DNA of 64,000 nt from CAWVSB01 sp046710535 (GTDB lineage Bacteria; Pseudomonadota; Gammaproteobacteria; Pseudomonadales; CAWVSB01). The position numbers and the translations under genes were made by a program. Positions within the stretch are counted from its first letter, which is position 1. Every line of letters begins with the position of its first letter. This document shows positions 42,382 to 52,005 of the stretch, one piece after another. The notes beneath the pieces were generated by a model that saw only the letters and a program-made list of their open reading frames with translations, was not told where the DNA came from and did not search any database. The DNA is taken from contig JBKEHH010000010.1 of NCBI GenBank assembly GCA_046710535.1, positions 47,016 through 111,015 on the forward strand, given 5' to 3'.

Positions 42382-45300
42382 CTAATTGCTACTTAGTTCA
42401 CTATTTTCCCAACATTGTTGTAGGCGTTTATCTGAAACTGGTAACGGCGTTTTTAATTTCTGGGCAAATAACGATACTCTATACTCTTCGATCATCCATC
42501 GATACTCAGCCAATTGCGAATCATCGTCTAATTTGAAAAATTCTTTAGCTAGCTTTGCTTGTAAATTATGCCAATGTTTTGCAACGTGGATACTGGCCTG
42601 TTTATCTTTTTGATACTGACCCGCTAAACGCTCTAAGCGAAATACTATTGCTTTAAAATAACGTGGGTAATTTTTCAATCTACTAAGCGGCACATAGAGC
42701 ATGAAATCTGGATACATTAATGCTGAAATTTGCTCGACTACATCGTTTTTTACCGCCGCCATTGCAGGAGTCAACTTAGTCAGCAATTGCTGAGCATGAT
42801 AATGCTGCTCTAATACTTGCTGAAATAGTTTCTCAAATTCATTACCACTAGTAATCAAGTTGGCTTTGTTAGCTACCACCCGCTGATCAAATTCTTCTTT
42901 TGTTCGCGGCATTGATTGCTCGTACAAGAATGTATCCCAATAAATTGCTTTTACTAAACCATCAACAAATGACACACGTTCACCCAATAACGACAAATGC
43001 AGCGCATAGGCGTTACCTTTTAATAAATCCTTCTTTAACTGCTTCGCTTGTTTGGCTGTAGCATTGATTAATAATCGTATTACACCAAATTTTGTTGCCG
43101 CTGCCGCCTCTTCGACGCTATCAGTTAACCTTAAAGCCACCTTCTCGCCTATTTCAACTAATGCGGGGTAAGCATTAATATCGACCCCAGCTTGCTTTAA
43201 CTGCGCCATTGACTTTAAGTCGCCAAAATTCCAGTCTGCAGACTGGTCCGCCAACCCTGTTTTATTTTCTGCCGCAATATCTTGTTTTAGCTTATCTCGA
43301 TGAATAGCAACCAACTCTTTAATATTACGGCCCTTAGCAACAACACTGCCGTCGCTTGCTAAAATACGGCAATTCATCAAATAGAACGGCTCTAACAGCT
43401 CTTCCCGCCAATCATCAGCATTAATTGCTATACGTTTTATTTTGCTAAGAGAGTCGGTTAAAGATTTACTTAACGCCACATTGCCACTGTTAACTTTGGC
43501 AAGTATGTCATCAACGTAATTCGGCACTGGCACAAAATTTTTGCGTATATTCTTTGGCAGGGTTTTCATTAAGGCAATGCATTTGTCACGTAATAAGCCT
43601 GGTACTAGCCACTCAAATAAAGCAATAGGAACGCGGTTAAGTATGGCTATTGGTAGGTCGACCGTAACACCGTCATCTTCATGGCCTGGTTGAAATCTAT
43701 AATGCAGTGGTAATTCAAAGTCCTGCCAAGCCAGGCTAGAGGGAAATTGCACTTGGTTTTGGCCGTCTGCACGCGCCATCACCTTATTACGATTTAACAG
43801 CAGTAGCTCTTTATCTGACTTTTCAGCTATCTTTCGCCACGCCTCAAAACCAGCGAGGTTAACAATCTCCTTGGGTATACGTTCGCTATAAAACTCAAAT
43901 AACTCATCGTCAGTTAAGGCTATATCAGCGCGGCGCGTTTTCGCTTCTAGCTCTTCTACATCGTCAATAAGCTGGCAGTTGTAACGCCAAAAAATAGCAT
44001 TACCTTTATATTTACGCTCAACTAAGCAGCCGCGAATAAATACTTCTCTGGCAATAGTTGCATCAATATTGCCGTAGCTTACTCGGGTGTTGTCGCTAAT
44101 AACTAAGCCATACAAACTAATAGTTTCTAAAGCCTGTACTTCACCGCGCTTGGTACTCCAAAATGGATCTTTATATTGTCGCTTAACTAAATGATCGGCG
44201 TACTCCAATATCCACTCGGGTTCAATTTTGCCGTTATTACGCGCATAGAGTTTTGTCGTTTCTACCAACTCAGCAGAGACTATCCACTTAGGCGGTTTTT
44301 TATAGGCACTTGAGCCTGGGAAAACTAGAAAGCGTCGGCCCCTGGTGCCGATAAATTCTTTGCGCTCATCACGTAAGCCCACTTGGCTAACTAATCCTGC
44401 AAGCAGCGCACGATGAACCAGTATTTCACCGGCGGCTTCGTTATTTTCGCGTAAATTTAACTGCTTGGTAACAATTTTTAACTGCCGATGTAAATCCCGC
44501 CATTCCTGCATCCGCATATAGGACAAGAAGTCTCGCTGACATAACTTGTGTAACTGATTACTGCCTAAGTTTTGCCGTTGCTGTTCAAAGTAATCCCACA
44601 ACGCGGGCCATGCCATAAAGTCTGACCCCTTTTGATCAAACCGAGCATGCTTGGTTTGCGCTGCGTCTTTTTTATCGGCAGGCCTTTCCTTTGGGTCTTG
44701 CACACTCATGGCACTAGCAATAATCAACACTTCACGCAGACAGCCCTGTTTTGCGCCAGCTAATACAATTCGGCCAATCCGTGGATCAACTGGTAACTTA
44801 GCTAACTGCCAACCAAGGTCAGTCAGCTTGCCACTGGGATCAAGCGCACCCAACTCTTCTAAAGTACGTTCACCGTCGCGAATATAACGCCCGTCAGGTT
44901 TATCAATAAACGGAAATTGCGCCACTTCACCTAAGCGCATTTTTGCCATCTGTAAAATAACTGCCGCTAAGTTTGTGCGTTGAATTTCGGGGGCGGTGTA
45001 GGGCGGACGAGAAATGAAATCTTCTTCACTGTATAAGCGCACACAAATACCTTTAGCCACCCGACCACAACGACCTTTGCGCTGATCAGCGCTGGCCTGA
45101 GAAACCGCCTCTATTGGCAAACGCTGCACTTTAGAACGCGCACTGTAGCGAGACATTCGGGCCACACCCGAATCGATCACATAGTGTATTCCGGGCACAG
45201 TAATAGATGTTTCAGCAACGTTAGTGGCTAAGATAACCCTCCGCCCTGCGTTCGAGCGAGGGTGAAATATAAGCTGCTGTTCAGTTTGCCCTAAGCGAGC

Positions 45301-46284
45301 ATATAAAGGTAATACCGATAAATTGTTAGAGCCTTTGCGCCTGAGAGTTAATGCACACTCTCTTATCTCTCTCTCGCCCGGTAAAAACACCAAGGCATCA
45401 CCTTGCAGCACACCCCGACCTTCGCGCTCAATTTTTTCTAAATACTCAACCGCTGCTAATACTTGGTCAGAAATATTACTACTGGTTTTGTCATCAGCAT
45501 CTACTGAGACTGGCAGATAGTCGACTTCAACTGGATAACTACGCCCTTCAACCGAAATAATCGGCGCATTATCAAAGTGCTCAGAAAAGCGTTTCACATC
45601 AATAGTGGCTGAGGTAATAATCAGCTTTAGATCAGGTCGTTGTGGTAATAAACGTTTTAAGTAGCCCAGCAAAAAATCAATATTGAGACTACGCTCATGT
45701 GCTTCGTCAATAATAATGGCGTCGTATTTTTTCAGCAGCTTATCATTTTGAATTTCGGCCAGCAAAATGCCATCAGTCATTAACTTAACTAAGGTATTGG
45801 GGCCCGTATCGTCGGTAAACCGAACTTGATAACCAACCTGCTGACCCAGCGGCACCTGTAGCTCTTCACTAATTCTATTAGCAACTGTTCGCGCCGCCAA
45901 TCTCCTGGGCTGGGTATGGCCGATAAGGCCTTTAACACCTAAGCCAGCTTGTAAACATATTTTAGGTAACTGGGTAGTTTTTCCTGAACCAGTTTCACCG
46001 GCGATAATAACGACTTGGTTGTCATTTAAAGCAGACAATATATCGTCAACTCTTTGCGCAACGGGTAAATCGGGATAGGAGATTACGGGGATTTGCTGGC
46101 GCCGCGCTACAACCAAATTAATACTGGCATCAATGTCACTAACTAACTGACTGACAATTTTATCGCTAGGCATTCCTTTGCCAAGGCGTTGCGACACCTT
46201 GTAAAGCTGTTTACTTAGACGCAGGTAGTCCTTGCAAGCAACCTGCTCGAGTTTATTAGTGAGATCTGATATTTCTAATGACAA
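42382..46284 (-). CDS. hrpA: ATP-dependent RNA helicase HrpA
   Basis: A DEAH-box helicase of 1300 residues, the usual length of HrpA, involved in mRNA processing and stalled-ribosome rescue. Motifs: VVIIAGETGSGKTTQLPKIC (Walker A), TQPRRLAARTVA (Ia), DAIIIDEAHERSLNIDFLLG (DEAH), LIITSATI (III), LVFLPGEREI (IV), TNVAETSITVPGIHYVIDSG (V) and QRKGRCGRV (VI). The HA2 and OB-fold domains follow, then a long C-terminal region (YVPLSRLKNYPRYFKAIVFR). It is the second gene after fadD, gap 17 nt, on the same strand. Confidence 0.95.
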   Translation of the reverse strand: MSLEISDLTNKLEQVACKDYLRLSKQLYKVSQRLGKGMPSDKIVSQLVSDIDASINLVVARRQQIPVISYPDLPVAQRVDDILSALNDNQVVIIAGETGSGKTTQLPKICLQAGLGVKGLIGHTQPRRLAARTVANRISEELQVPLGQQVGYQVRFTDDTGPNTLVKLMTDGILLAEIQNDKLLKKYDAIIIDEAHERSLNIDFLLGYLKRLLPQRPDLKLIITSATIDVKRFSEHFDNAPIISVEGRSYPVEVDYLPVSVDADDKTSSNISDQVLAAVEYLEKIEREGRGVLQGDALVFLPGEREIRECALTLRRKGSNNLSVLPLYARLGQTEQQLIFHPRSNAGRRVILATNVAETSITVPGIHYVIDSGVARMSRYSARSKVQRLPIEAVSQASADQRKGRCGRVAKGICVRLYSEEDFISRPPYTAPEIQRTNLAAVILQMAKMRLGEVAQFPFIDKPDGRYIRDGERTLEELGALDPSGKLTDLGWQLAKLPVDPRIGRIVLAGAKQGCLREVLIIASAMSVQDPKERPADKKDAAQTKHARFDQKGSDFMAWPALWDYFEQQRQNLGSNQLHKLCQRDFLSYMRMQEWRDLHRQLKIVTKQLNLRENNEAAGEILVHRALLAGLVSQVGLRDERKEFIGTRGRRFLVFPGSSAYKKPPKWIVSAELVETTKLYARNNGKIEPEWILEYADHLVKRQYKDPFWSTKRGEVQALETISLYGLVISDNTRVSYGNIDATIAREVFIRGCLVERKYKGNAIFWRYNCQLIDDVEELEAKTRRADIALTDDELFEFYSERIPKEIVNLAGFEAWRKIAEKSDKELLLLNRNKVMARADGQNQVQFPSSLAWQDFELPLHYRFQPGHEDDGVTVDLPIAILNRVPIALFEWLVPGLLRDKCIALMKTLPKNIRKNFVPVPNYVDDILAKVNSGNVALSKSLTDSLSKIKRIAINADDWREELLEPFYLMNCRILASDGSVVAKGRNIKELVAIHRDKLKQDIAAENKTGLADQSADWNFGDLKSMAQLKQAGVDINAYPALVEIGEKVALRLTDSVEEAAAATKFGVIRLLINATAKQAKQLKKDLLKGNAYALHLSLLGERVSFVDGLVKAIYWDTFLYEQSMPRTKEEFDQRVVANKANLITSGNEFEKLFQQVLEQHYHAQQLLTKLTPAMAAVKNDVVEQISALMYPDFMLYVPLSRLKNYPRYFKAIVFRLERLAGQYQKDKQASIHVAKHWHNLQAKLAKEFFKLDDDSQLAEYRWMIEEYRVSLFAQKLKTPLPVSDKRLQQCWENSELSSN

Positions 46285-46301
46285 TAAACTCGATGCCTAA
46301 T

Positions 46302-47960
46302 TTAGTCTTCGCGTAATTCGCGATGTAAGATTTTACCAACCGCAGTCTTAGGTAGGTCATCACGCAGTTCAAATGCACGTGGTACTTTATAACCCGCTAA
46401 GTTTTCTTTGCAGTAAGCCCGCAGTTTATCAAAATCAACATCTGCGTTGGCGGCAACAATAAATGCCTTAATCGCTTCACCAGCGATTTCGTCTGGAGCG
46501 CCAATAACCGCAGCTTCTAATACGTCTTCATGGTTACAAAGAACGTCTTCCACTTCATTAGGGAAGACATTAAAGCCGGATACAATGATCATATTCTTTT
46601 TACGATCAACAATACGCATATAGCCATCTTCGCCCACTTGAGCAACATCGCCAGTGTATAACCAGCCGTCACTATCAATTGTTTCAGCGGTAGCATCAGG
46701 TCTATTCCAGTAGCCCAGCATAACTTGCGGGCCTTTTACGCAAAGCTCACCTGGCTCATCCACGCCCAGTGTATTTCCTTCGTCATCAACAATTTTGATC
46801 TCGGTTGCGGCAACTGGCAAACCAATAGTACCTCGCTTGTTGCCATTAGCTGGAGCGGAACTCACCAGTGGCGACGTTTCTGTCATGCCATAACCTTCAT
46901 AGATATCGCAGCCAGTGACCTCTAGCCACCTTCCCGCAGCAGCATTGGTCAATGCCATACCACCAGAAAATGTGACTTTCAGTGCAGAAAAATCTAATTT
47001 TTTAAACTCCTCATGAGCACACAGGCCGACAAATAAAGTATTGAGTCCGGCAAAAGTAGAAAACTTATGTTCACCTAGCGTTTTAACAAAACCGTCCATA
47101 TCTCGTGGATTCGGTATTAGTACGCCATGGTCGCCACGATGGATTCCCATTGCCGCTAAAATACAGGCATAAATATGATAAAGCGGCAGCGGCAAAATAT
47201 TCACTTCACCGCCATCACTAAATCCATAGGAATCAGTCATTGTCATAAACTGCATTAAGTTAGATACCAAGTTGCCATGCGTTAGCATCGCCCCTTTAGA
47301 CAAACCTGTTGTACCACCGGTGTATTGCAGCATCGCTACGTCTTCAAACTTAGCACTGCTTGGGGCATGTGCTTTTTTACTGCCAAGGCTTAGTGCATCT
47401 CGCAAACTAACGGTATTGGCAATTTCAAACTTCGGTACTAGTTTCTTAATATGTTTAGAAACAAAATTAATCAACACCCGTTTTAAGGTCGGATGTAAAT
47501 CACCCGCTTTGGTGACAATAACTTTTTTAATGCCAGTATCTGGTAAAGCCTTAGCGGTATCGGCAGCAACATTTGCCAGTACAATTAATGCCTTGGCGCC
47601 GCTGTCGTTAAATTGATGTACCATTTCACGCACTGTATAAAGCGGATTGGTGTTAACAACAATCATTCCTGCCTTAAGCACACCCAATAGGGCCACCGGA
47701 TACTGCAACATATTAGGCAGCTGCAAGGCCACGCGATCACCGGCCACTAAGCCTGCTTCATTTTGTAGATAAGAGGCTAAATTATCTGATAATTGATCCA
47801 ACTCACCAAAACTAATTGTATGACCAAGAGCAGTAAATGCCGGCCTGCTTCCATTCTTTTTACAACCTTCAATTAACAATTCAGTGAAACTACTATAAGC
47901 ACTGGTATCAATAGTTTCGGCTAGATTTAATTTGGCTCTTGCATCGCGAATTACCTGCAT
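46302..47960 (-). CDS. fadD: Long-chain fatty acid-CoA ligase
   Basis: Activates free fatty acids to acyl-CoA with ATP before beta-oxidation. The 552-residue product has the AMP-binding signature MLQYTGGTTGLSKGAMLTHG, then NILPLPLYHIYACI, YEGYGMTETSPLVSS, DGWLYTGDVAQVGEDGYMRI, and the C-terminal K in LPKTAVGKILHRELRED. The N-terminus (TIDTSAYSSFTELLIEGCKK) resembles FadD of Pseudomonas. It stands 17 nt upstream of hrpA and opposite a MaoC-type hydratase gene, 191 nt away, which fits joint use in lipid metabolism. Confidence 0.92.
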   Translation of the reverse strand: MQVIRDARAKLNLAETIDTSAYSSFTELLIEGCKKNGSRPAFTALGHTISFGELDQLSDNLASYLQNEAGLVAGDRVALQLPNMLQYPVALLGVLKAGMIVVNTNPLYTVREMVHQFNDSGAKALIVLANVAADTAKALPDTGIKKVIVTKAGDLHPTLKRVLINFVSKHIKKLVPKFEIANTVSLRDALSLGSKKAHAPSSAKFEDVAMLQYTGGTTGLSKGAMLTHGNLVSNLMQFMTMTDSYGFSDGGEVNILPLPLYHIYACILAAMGIHRGDHGVLIPNPRDMDGFVKTLGEHKFSTFAGLNTLFVGLCAHEEFKKLDFSALKVTFSGGMALTNAAAGRWLEVTGCDIYEGYGMTETSPLVSSAPANGNKRGTIGLPVAATEIKIVDDEGNTLGVDEPGELCVKGPQVMLGYWNRPDATAETIDSDGWLYTGDVAQVGEDGYMRIVDRKKNMIIVSGFNVFPNEVEDVLCNHEDVLEAAVIGAPDEIAGEAIKAFIVAANADVDFDKLRAYCKENLAGYKVPRAFELRDDLPKTAVGKILHRELRED

Positions 47961-48151
47961 GAATATTTACTCCGATTACATCATTATTATTTTAGCAAAG
48001 CAGAGGAAGCTAAGGGGTTGTAGCGTTTAAGTCAATAAAAAGGCATTAATAGTCGATATTTTAAATGGCGATGCTAAAGAAGCCGATAACGCACTAGATT
48101 ATTACCTGATAAACTCAGCCCCCTTAAACTTTTATCGCACAAGGAATCAAC

Positions 48152-48625
48152 GTGAGCACCATTGAGAACATAACCTTTGACGAATTAGAAATAGGTCAAA
48201 AGGCTGAATACACCCGTACTATCAACGAAGAGGAAGTTTTGCTTTTCGCCAAAGTGTCTGGTGACACCAATCCAGTGCATCTGGATGAAGCATATGCGGC
48301 AACCACCCAGTTTGGCGGACGTATAGCCCATGGCATGCTCACCGGTGCTCTTATTTCAGCAGCGGTGGCACTTAATATGCCTGGCCCTGGCAGTATTTAT
48401 CTTGGCCAAACAATGAAGTTTAGAGCGCCAGTAATGATTGGTGATACGTTAACGGTGAAGTTAGAAATCATTAGTAAACGTGAGGGCAAAAACATTGCAG
48501 TTATTGACTGCAATGTTGTGAACCAACATGGCAAAACAGTGGTTAAGGGTGAAGCAACTGCGCTAGTGCCAACTGAAAAACTAGTGGTAGAGACTATTGA
48601 ATTACCCCCAATTACTATTGGCTAA
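48152..48625 (+). CDS. phaJ: MaoC-like (R)-specific enoyl-CoA hydratase
   Basis: The 157-residue product has the single hotdog hydratase-2 fold: EVLLFAKVSGDTNPVHLDEAYAATT, containing the D-x-x-P-x-H motif with catalytic Asp and His. FGGRIAHGMLTGALISAAVA and IYLGQTMKFRAPVMIGDTLT follow. It hydrates enoyl-CoA to (R)-3-hydroxyacyl-CoA, feeding polyhydroxyalkanoate or lipid pathways. The start is a GTG with AAGGAATCAAC before it. It is divergent from fadD. Other MaoC-type roles are possible. Confidence 0.85.
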   Translation: MSTIENITFDELEIGQKAEYTRTINEEEVLLFAKVSGDTNPVHLDEAYAATTQFGGRIAHGMLTGALISAAVALNMPGPGSIYLGQTMKFRAPVMIGDTLTVKLEIISKREGKNIAVIDCNVVNQHGKTVVKGEATALVPTEKLVVETIELPPITIG

Positions 48626-48655
48626 AGTCACTACCACCCGCTAAGTAGCAAATAA

Positions 48656-48679
48656 CAGCGGCAAATTACTCTGCCGCTG
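48656..48679. terminator. Hairpin overlapping the stop codon of the 48666 gene
   Basis: CAGCGGCA (48656-48663) and TGCCGCTG (48672-48679) form an 8-bp stem. On the minus strand it ends in GTTATTT. It lies between converging genes. Confidence 0.55.
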
Positions 48680-49157
48680 ACTCTTGTTCAATAAATTGAG
48701 TTGGCTCAAAGAACATAAGTTCTATCTCAAGAGTGCCTTTTACTTTAGAAGACCAAGCCATCATCAATACATTTAACTGGCCTTGCTCGACCACCGCACC
48801 GGGGATATTAAATAGCTGAGAACCATTCTGCTGATTATTACGCACTGACGGACGTTTCCCTTCCTCCAGTAACTTAGCAATCTGGGCTAGCAAGGCTTTC
48901 AAGTGTTTGCGCATTAAACTGAAATTCAACTGACCAATATACTCCGTTGTATCAAGCGAAACATCAATATTTAACTCGCTTTTGTCTTCCATCGTTAAGC
49001 TAATCAGCTTAAGTCTTTTGCCTTTATCGAGCTCACTAAATACCCGCTTGGCAACCAGACGGGTATTGTCAAAAAACGTTTTATGTAACACATTTGCCGA
49101 CATAGTAAGAAATTGCTCTGGCGACAATGAATGCGATGAATATTCTGACTCTGACAT
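48666..49157 (-). CDS. Conserved hypothetical cytoplasmic protein
   Basis: The 163-residue product has no signal or membrane segment. Visible are LKLISLTMEDKSELNIDVSL, where short charged strands alternate, then YIGQLNFSLMRKHLKALLAQ and LMMAWSSKVKGTLEIELMFF. Similar proteins are common as orphans in marine gammaproteobacteria, but I do not recognise a domain. The gene starts 78 nt after the stop of the upstream cardiolipin synthase gene, on the same strand. Function unknown. Confidence 0.6.
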   Translation of the reverse strand: MSESEYSSHSLSPEQFLTMSANVLHKTFFDNTRLVAKRVFSELDKGKRLKLISLTMEDKSELNIDVSLDTTEYIGQLNFSLMRKHLKALLAQIAKLLEEGKRPSVRNNQQNGSQLFNIPGAVVEQGQLNVLMMAWSSKVKGTLEIELMFFEPTQFIEQESAAE

Positions 49158-49235
49158 AATAGTCCTATTAATCTATTGAGTATTATTTTTAAGCGAGCAA
49201 GTCTACCTGTTGGCACTCGCCCTTTCCACAGCAAC

Positions 49236-50654
49236 TTATAAAAAAGGTGACAACAACCATGCGAGTGCATCACGCAGTCGATAAAATACATTTCGCTTGG
49301 CCAGATCACGATAACTAATAGGCTGAGCATTTATCATGCTTTGGTCAAAATGTTCAAGCATAGTGCTAGCAAACTCTGAATCGTAGACTTCTATCATCAG
49401 TTCAAAATTAAGCCGTAAGCTGCGCGGATCTAAGTTAGCTGATCCAATCTGCACATAAGCATCATCGACCACAAACAATTTACTGTGCACAAAGGGTCCA
49501 GGCTGAAAGTAGCAATTTACACCTATTTTTAGCATATCCATCATGGCATGGTTTGCAGCCCACTTTACGATCGGTAAATTATTATTGGCAGGCATTAAGA
49601 CATCGACTTTAACGCCTCTTAATACAGCTGTCTGCAATACAGCTTCTAGCTCTCTGGGCGGAAGAAAGTATGGCGTCATAATCGATATCCGGTGCTTGGC
49701 GGCACCGATGGCACCAATCAAAATACGCACCAACTTATCAACATCTTCATTCGGGCCGGCTTCAATAACCCTACATAATACATTGCCGGCATTAGTAAAA
49801 TCTGTCTCCAAGCCCTGCTGTTCAGGGATAAATATTTTACTACTGAAATTCCAGTCGGCAACAAAAGTAGCTCGCAGCTGTACAATAATATCGCCCACTA
49901 ATTTAAAGTGTATATCTTGTACATCGGATTGCTTGCCTCTCTCGCCCAGATAGGCCGCACGAATATTCATACCACCGGTAAACGCAACTTTATCGTCAAC
50001 GACTAATAACTTACGGTGATTACGCAAGTTCAAAGTAAATGTAGGTGGAATTAATTTAGGTGGAAAATAACTCGCCACATCGACGCCTAAGCGAGTTAAA
50101 CGTGATCGCGCTGTTGGCCAAGAGTATTTCTCGCCGACACCATCGATTAAGACCTTAACCTCAACGCCTCTATTTTTAGCCGCTGCCAAGGCCTCAACAA
50201 AATCAATGCCTGAACCTTTGTAGTCAAAAATATAGGACAATAAATAAATACTCGTAGTAGCATTATTGATCGCATCCAACATGGCTGGATATACCTGCTG
50301 GGCGTTGAACAAAGGAATAATAGAATTACATTCCGTAAGGTCTTTGCCAGTGACTGTTTGTGACAACTGACCTAAGGAGCGATAACTGTCTGGTACTACA
50401 GCTGATATTAAATGCTTTACGGTGGGCACCTCAACTGAGCCATGTAAACGCTTGGCTCTGGTAACCACCCTATTTTTACCAAACATAAAGTACAAGATTG
50501 CACCAACTAATGGCCACATAAGACAAACCGCCACCCAAGTGAAGGTAGCCTGTGGCTTGCGATGGTGTAGTAACACGTGGACAGCAGCAAATAGGGATAT
50601 TGCCACCCCCAAGCCAACTACTGTCCAGTTAAGGTAACTGAGTAATATGTCCAA
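49236..50654 (-). CDS. cls: Cardiolipin synthase
   Basis: Makes cardiolipin from two phosphatidylglycerols in the inner membrane. The 472-residue product has two N-terminal membrane segments (about 7-28 and 38-60). Two phospholipase D motifs follow: NHRKLLVVDDKVAFTGGMN and VHSKLFVVDDAYVQIGSANL, each with H-x-K-(x4)-D. DYKGSGIDFVEALAAAKNRG precedes the first. This order is that of ClsA-type enzymes. Nothing in the neighbourhood suggests a special role. Confidence 0.93.
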   Translation of the reverse strand: MDILLSYLNWTVVGLGVAISLFAAVHVLLHHRKPQATFTWVAVCLMWPLVGAILYFMFGKNRVVTRAKRLHGSVEVPTVKHLISAVVPDSYRSLGQLSQTVTGKDLTECNSIIPLFNAQQVYPAMLDAINNATTSIYLLSYIFDYKGSGIDFVEALAAAKNRGVEVKVLIDGVGEKYSWPTARSRLTRLGVDVASYFPPKLIPPTFTLNLRNHRKLLVVDDKVAFTGGMNIRAAYLGERGKQSDVQDIHFKLVGDIIVQLRATFVADWNFSSKIFIPEQQGLETDFTNAGNVLCRVIEAGPNEDVDKLVRILIGAIGAAKHRISIMTPYFLPPRELEAVLQTAVLRGVKVDVLMPANNNLPIVKWAANHAMMDMLKIGVNCYFQPGPFVHSKLFVVDDAYVQIGSANLDPRSLRLNFELMIEVYDSEFASTMLEHFDQSMINAQPISYRDLAKRNVFYRLRDALAWLLSPFL

Positions 50655-50839
50655 GCCATTTATCCTGTTTGCAGCACTCGCCTATGGATCATTGTTAGTC
50701 ATCTAATCAAGAATTAAAGCTTATTTGGGTATATTGAATTATTTTGGCTAGAATCCCAGCAGATTATCGAATATGGTCTATATTTAGATATCTTTATGCT
50801 TGACCTTAAACCTCTTATATATAAACAGTTACGAGAATT

Positions 50840-51919
50840 ATGCTTACTTCAAAACTAGTTAACCAGTTAATCGCATTTATCCTGTTAGCCATAACGACAA
50901 GCGCAAGTTTTGGTCAAACATTATACAGCGAACGCATCAAGCTTAATGCGCTAAAGCTAGAACAGAAAGACTTAATTGAGGCCAATACTGACATAGAGCA
51001 AAACCTAGCTTCAATTGAGGATGAAATAGCTGAAGCCGAATTAAACGCGCCCAGCGATGATGCCTATGAAGAAGCAAAAGCTAATTCAGCCGCTACCGAA
51101 GATGAACTCTCTGCAGATCCTAGCCGCTCCAATCAAGCAAAAGTTGACAATGCAGAATTCAAATTGCTACTAGCCGAGCGTAAATACAAAAAGAACAACA
51201 AAGAGCTATTTGATCTCGAAAAAGAACAAAAGCAGTTATCGACCTTATTAGTATCAAATAATCGTCGCAATGAAGAAATTTCTGGTCTGCTAGAAAGCCT
51301 TACCGCAATCGTTGCCTCAATGCAGGCTAATGAAGTAAAAGCCAACAAGGCCGCCGCCGAAGCCAGATCAAAACAACAACAACTTGACTCTGAACGTGAA
51401 ATTATTCGCCTACGCGAGAAGCTAGCCCAGCGTGAAGCAGAAGCAATCGCAGCGGCAATGGCTGAACTAGCGGAACAAGAAGCTGAAGCCAAAGCCGAAG
51501 CAGCGGCAGAGCAGCAAGCTATGGCAGCAGAAGCATCTGCTGAACCTGAAGCAATAGAATATCAGCAAGTTTTTGTCGCCAGCGACAAGGCAATGGCAAT
51601 TAAAGCGATGGCTTCTTACGATGCGGGAGCTTCAGCTGACGGGAAGAAGGGCCGGTCAAGCAAAATTATTAATATCAAAAACTATCGCAACGGCAATCTG
51701 GTAAATCAAAGCTCGAAGAGTTTAAAAAATAGCGGCAACAGACACTACAAGACAATAGTACAATTACGCACTGGTAAGATAGCTTTTGTTATCGGCAGTA
51801 CTCGCCTAGAAGGAAACATAGAATCAACCAAAGACAGAGACATATATATCGCTTTGTTAGATACGCGAGACATGTCTAAAGCCACAATGACATTGATTCC
51901 AACCGCATTATTAAAATAA
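50840..51919 (+). CDS. Secreted coiled-coil protein, function unknown
   Basis: The 359-residue product has a signal peptide (LIAFILLAITTSASFG), then long stretches of Glu, Ala and Lys with heptad-like spacing to about residue 235 (for example LEQKDLIEANTDIEQNLASI and ALAEREAEAIAAAM-like sequence). This implies an extended coiled coil. A globular tail follows with IINIKNYRNGNLVNQSSKS and GKIAFVIGSTRLEG. No family is recognised. It could be an envelope spacer or scaffold. It precedes mnmC by 86 nt with a weak terminator-like GGTAGCTATAGCCAC and T-run at 51945-51967. Confidence 0.55.
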   Translation: MLTSKLVNQLIAFILLAITTSASFGQTLYSERIKLNALKLEQKDLIEANTDIEQNLASIEDEIAEAELNAPSDDAYEEAKANSAATEDELSADPSRSNQAKVDNAEFKLLLAERKYKKNNKELFDLEKEQKQLSTLLVSNNRRNEEISGLLESLTAIVASMQANEVKANKAAAEARSKQQQLDSEREIIRLREKLAQREAEAIAAAMAELAEQEAEAKAEAAAEQQAMAAEASAEPEAIEYQQVFVASDKAMAIKAMASYDAGASADGKKGRSSKIINIKNYRNGNLVNQSSKSLKNSGNRHYKTIVQLRTGKIAFVIGSTRLEGNIESTKDRDIYIALLDTRDMSKATMTLIPTALLK

Positions 51920-52005
51920 CCAAATATATTATTAGTAAAAAATAAGGTAGCTATAGCCACTTTTTTTATGCCTGTGATTCAGCCCTATAACGGTATACTT
52001 GGCGC

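Noticed and set aside
42386..42613. Plus-strand frames within hrpA, fadD and other long genes
   Set aside because: They are shadows of strong minus-strand genes with no independent motif or ribosome site.
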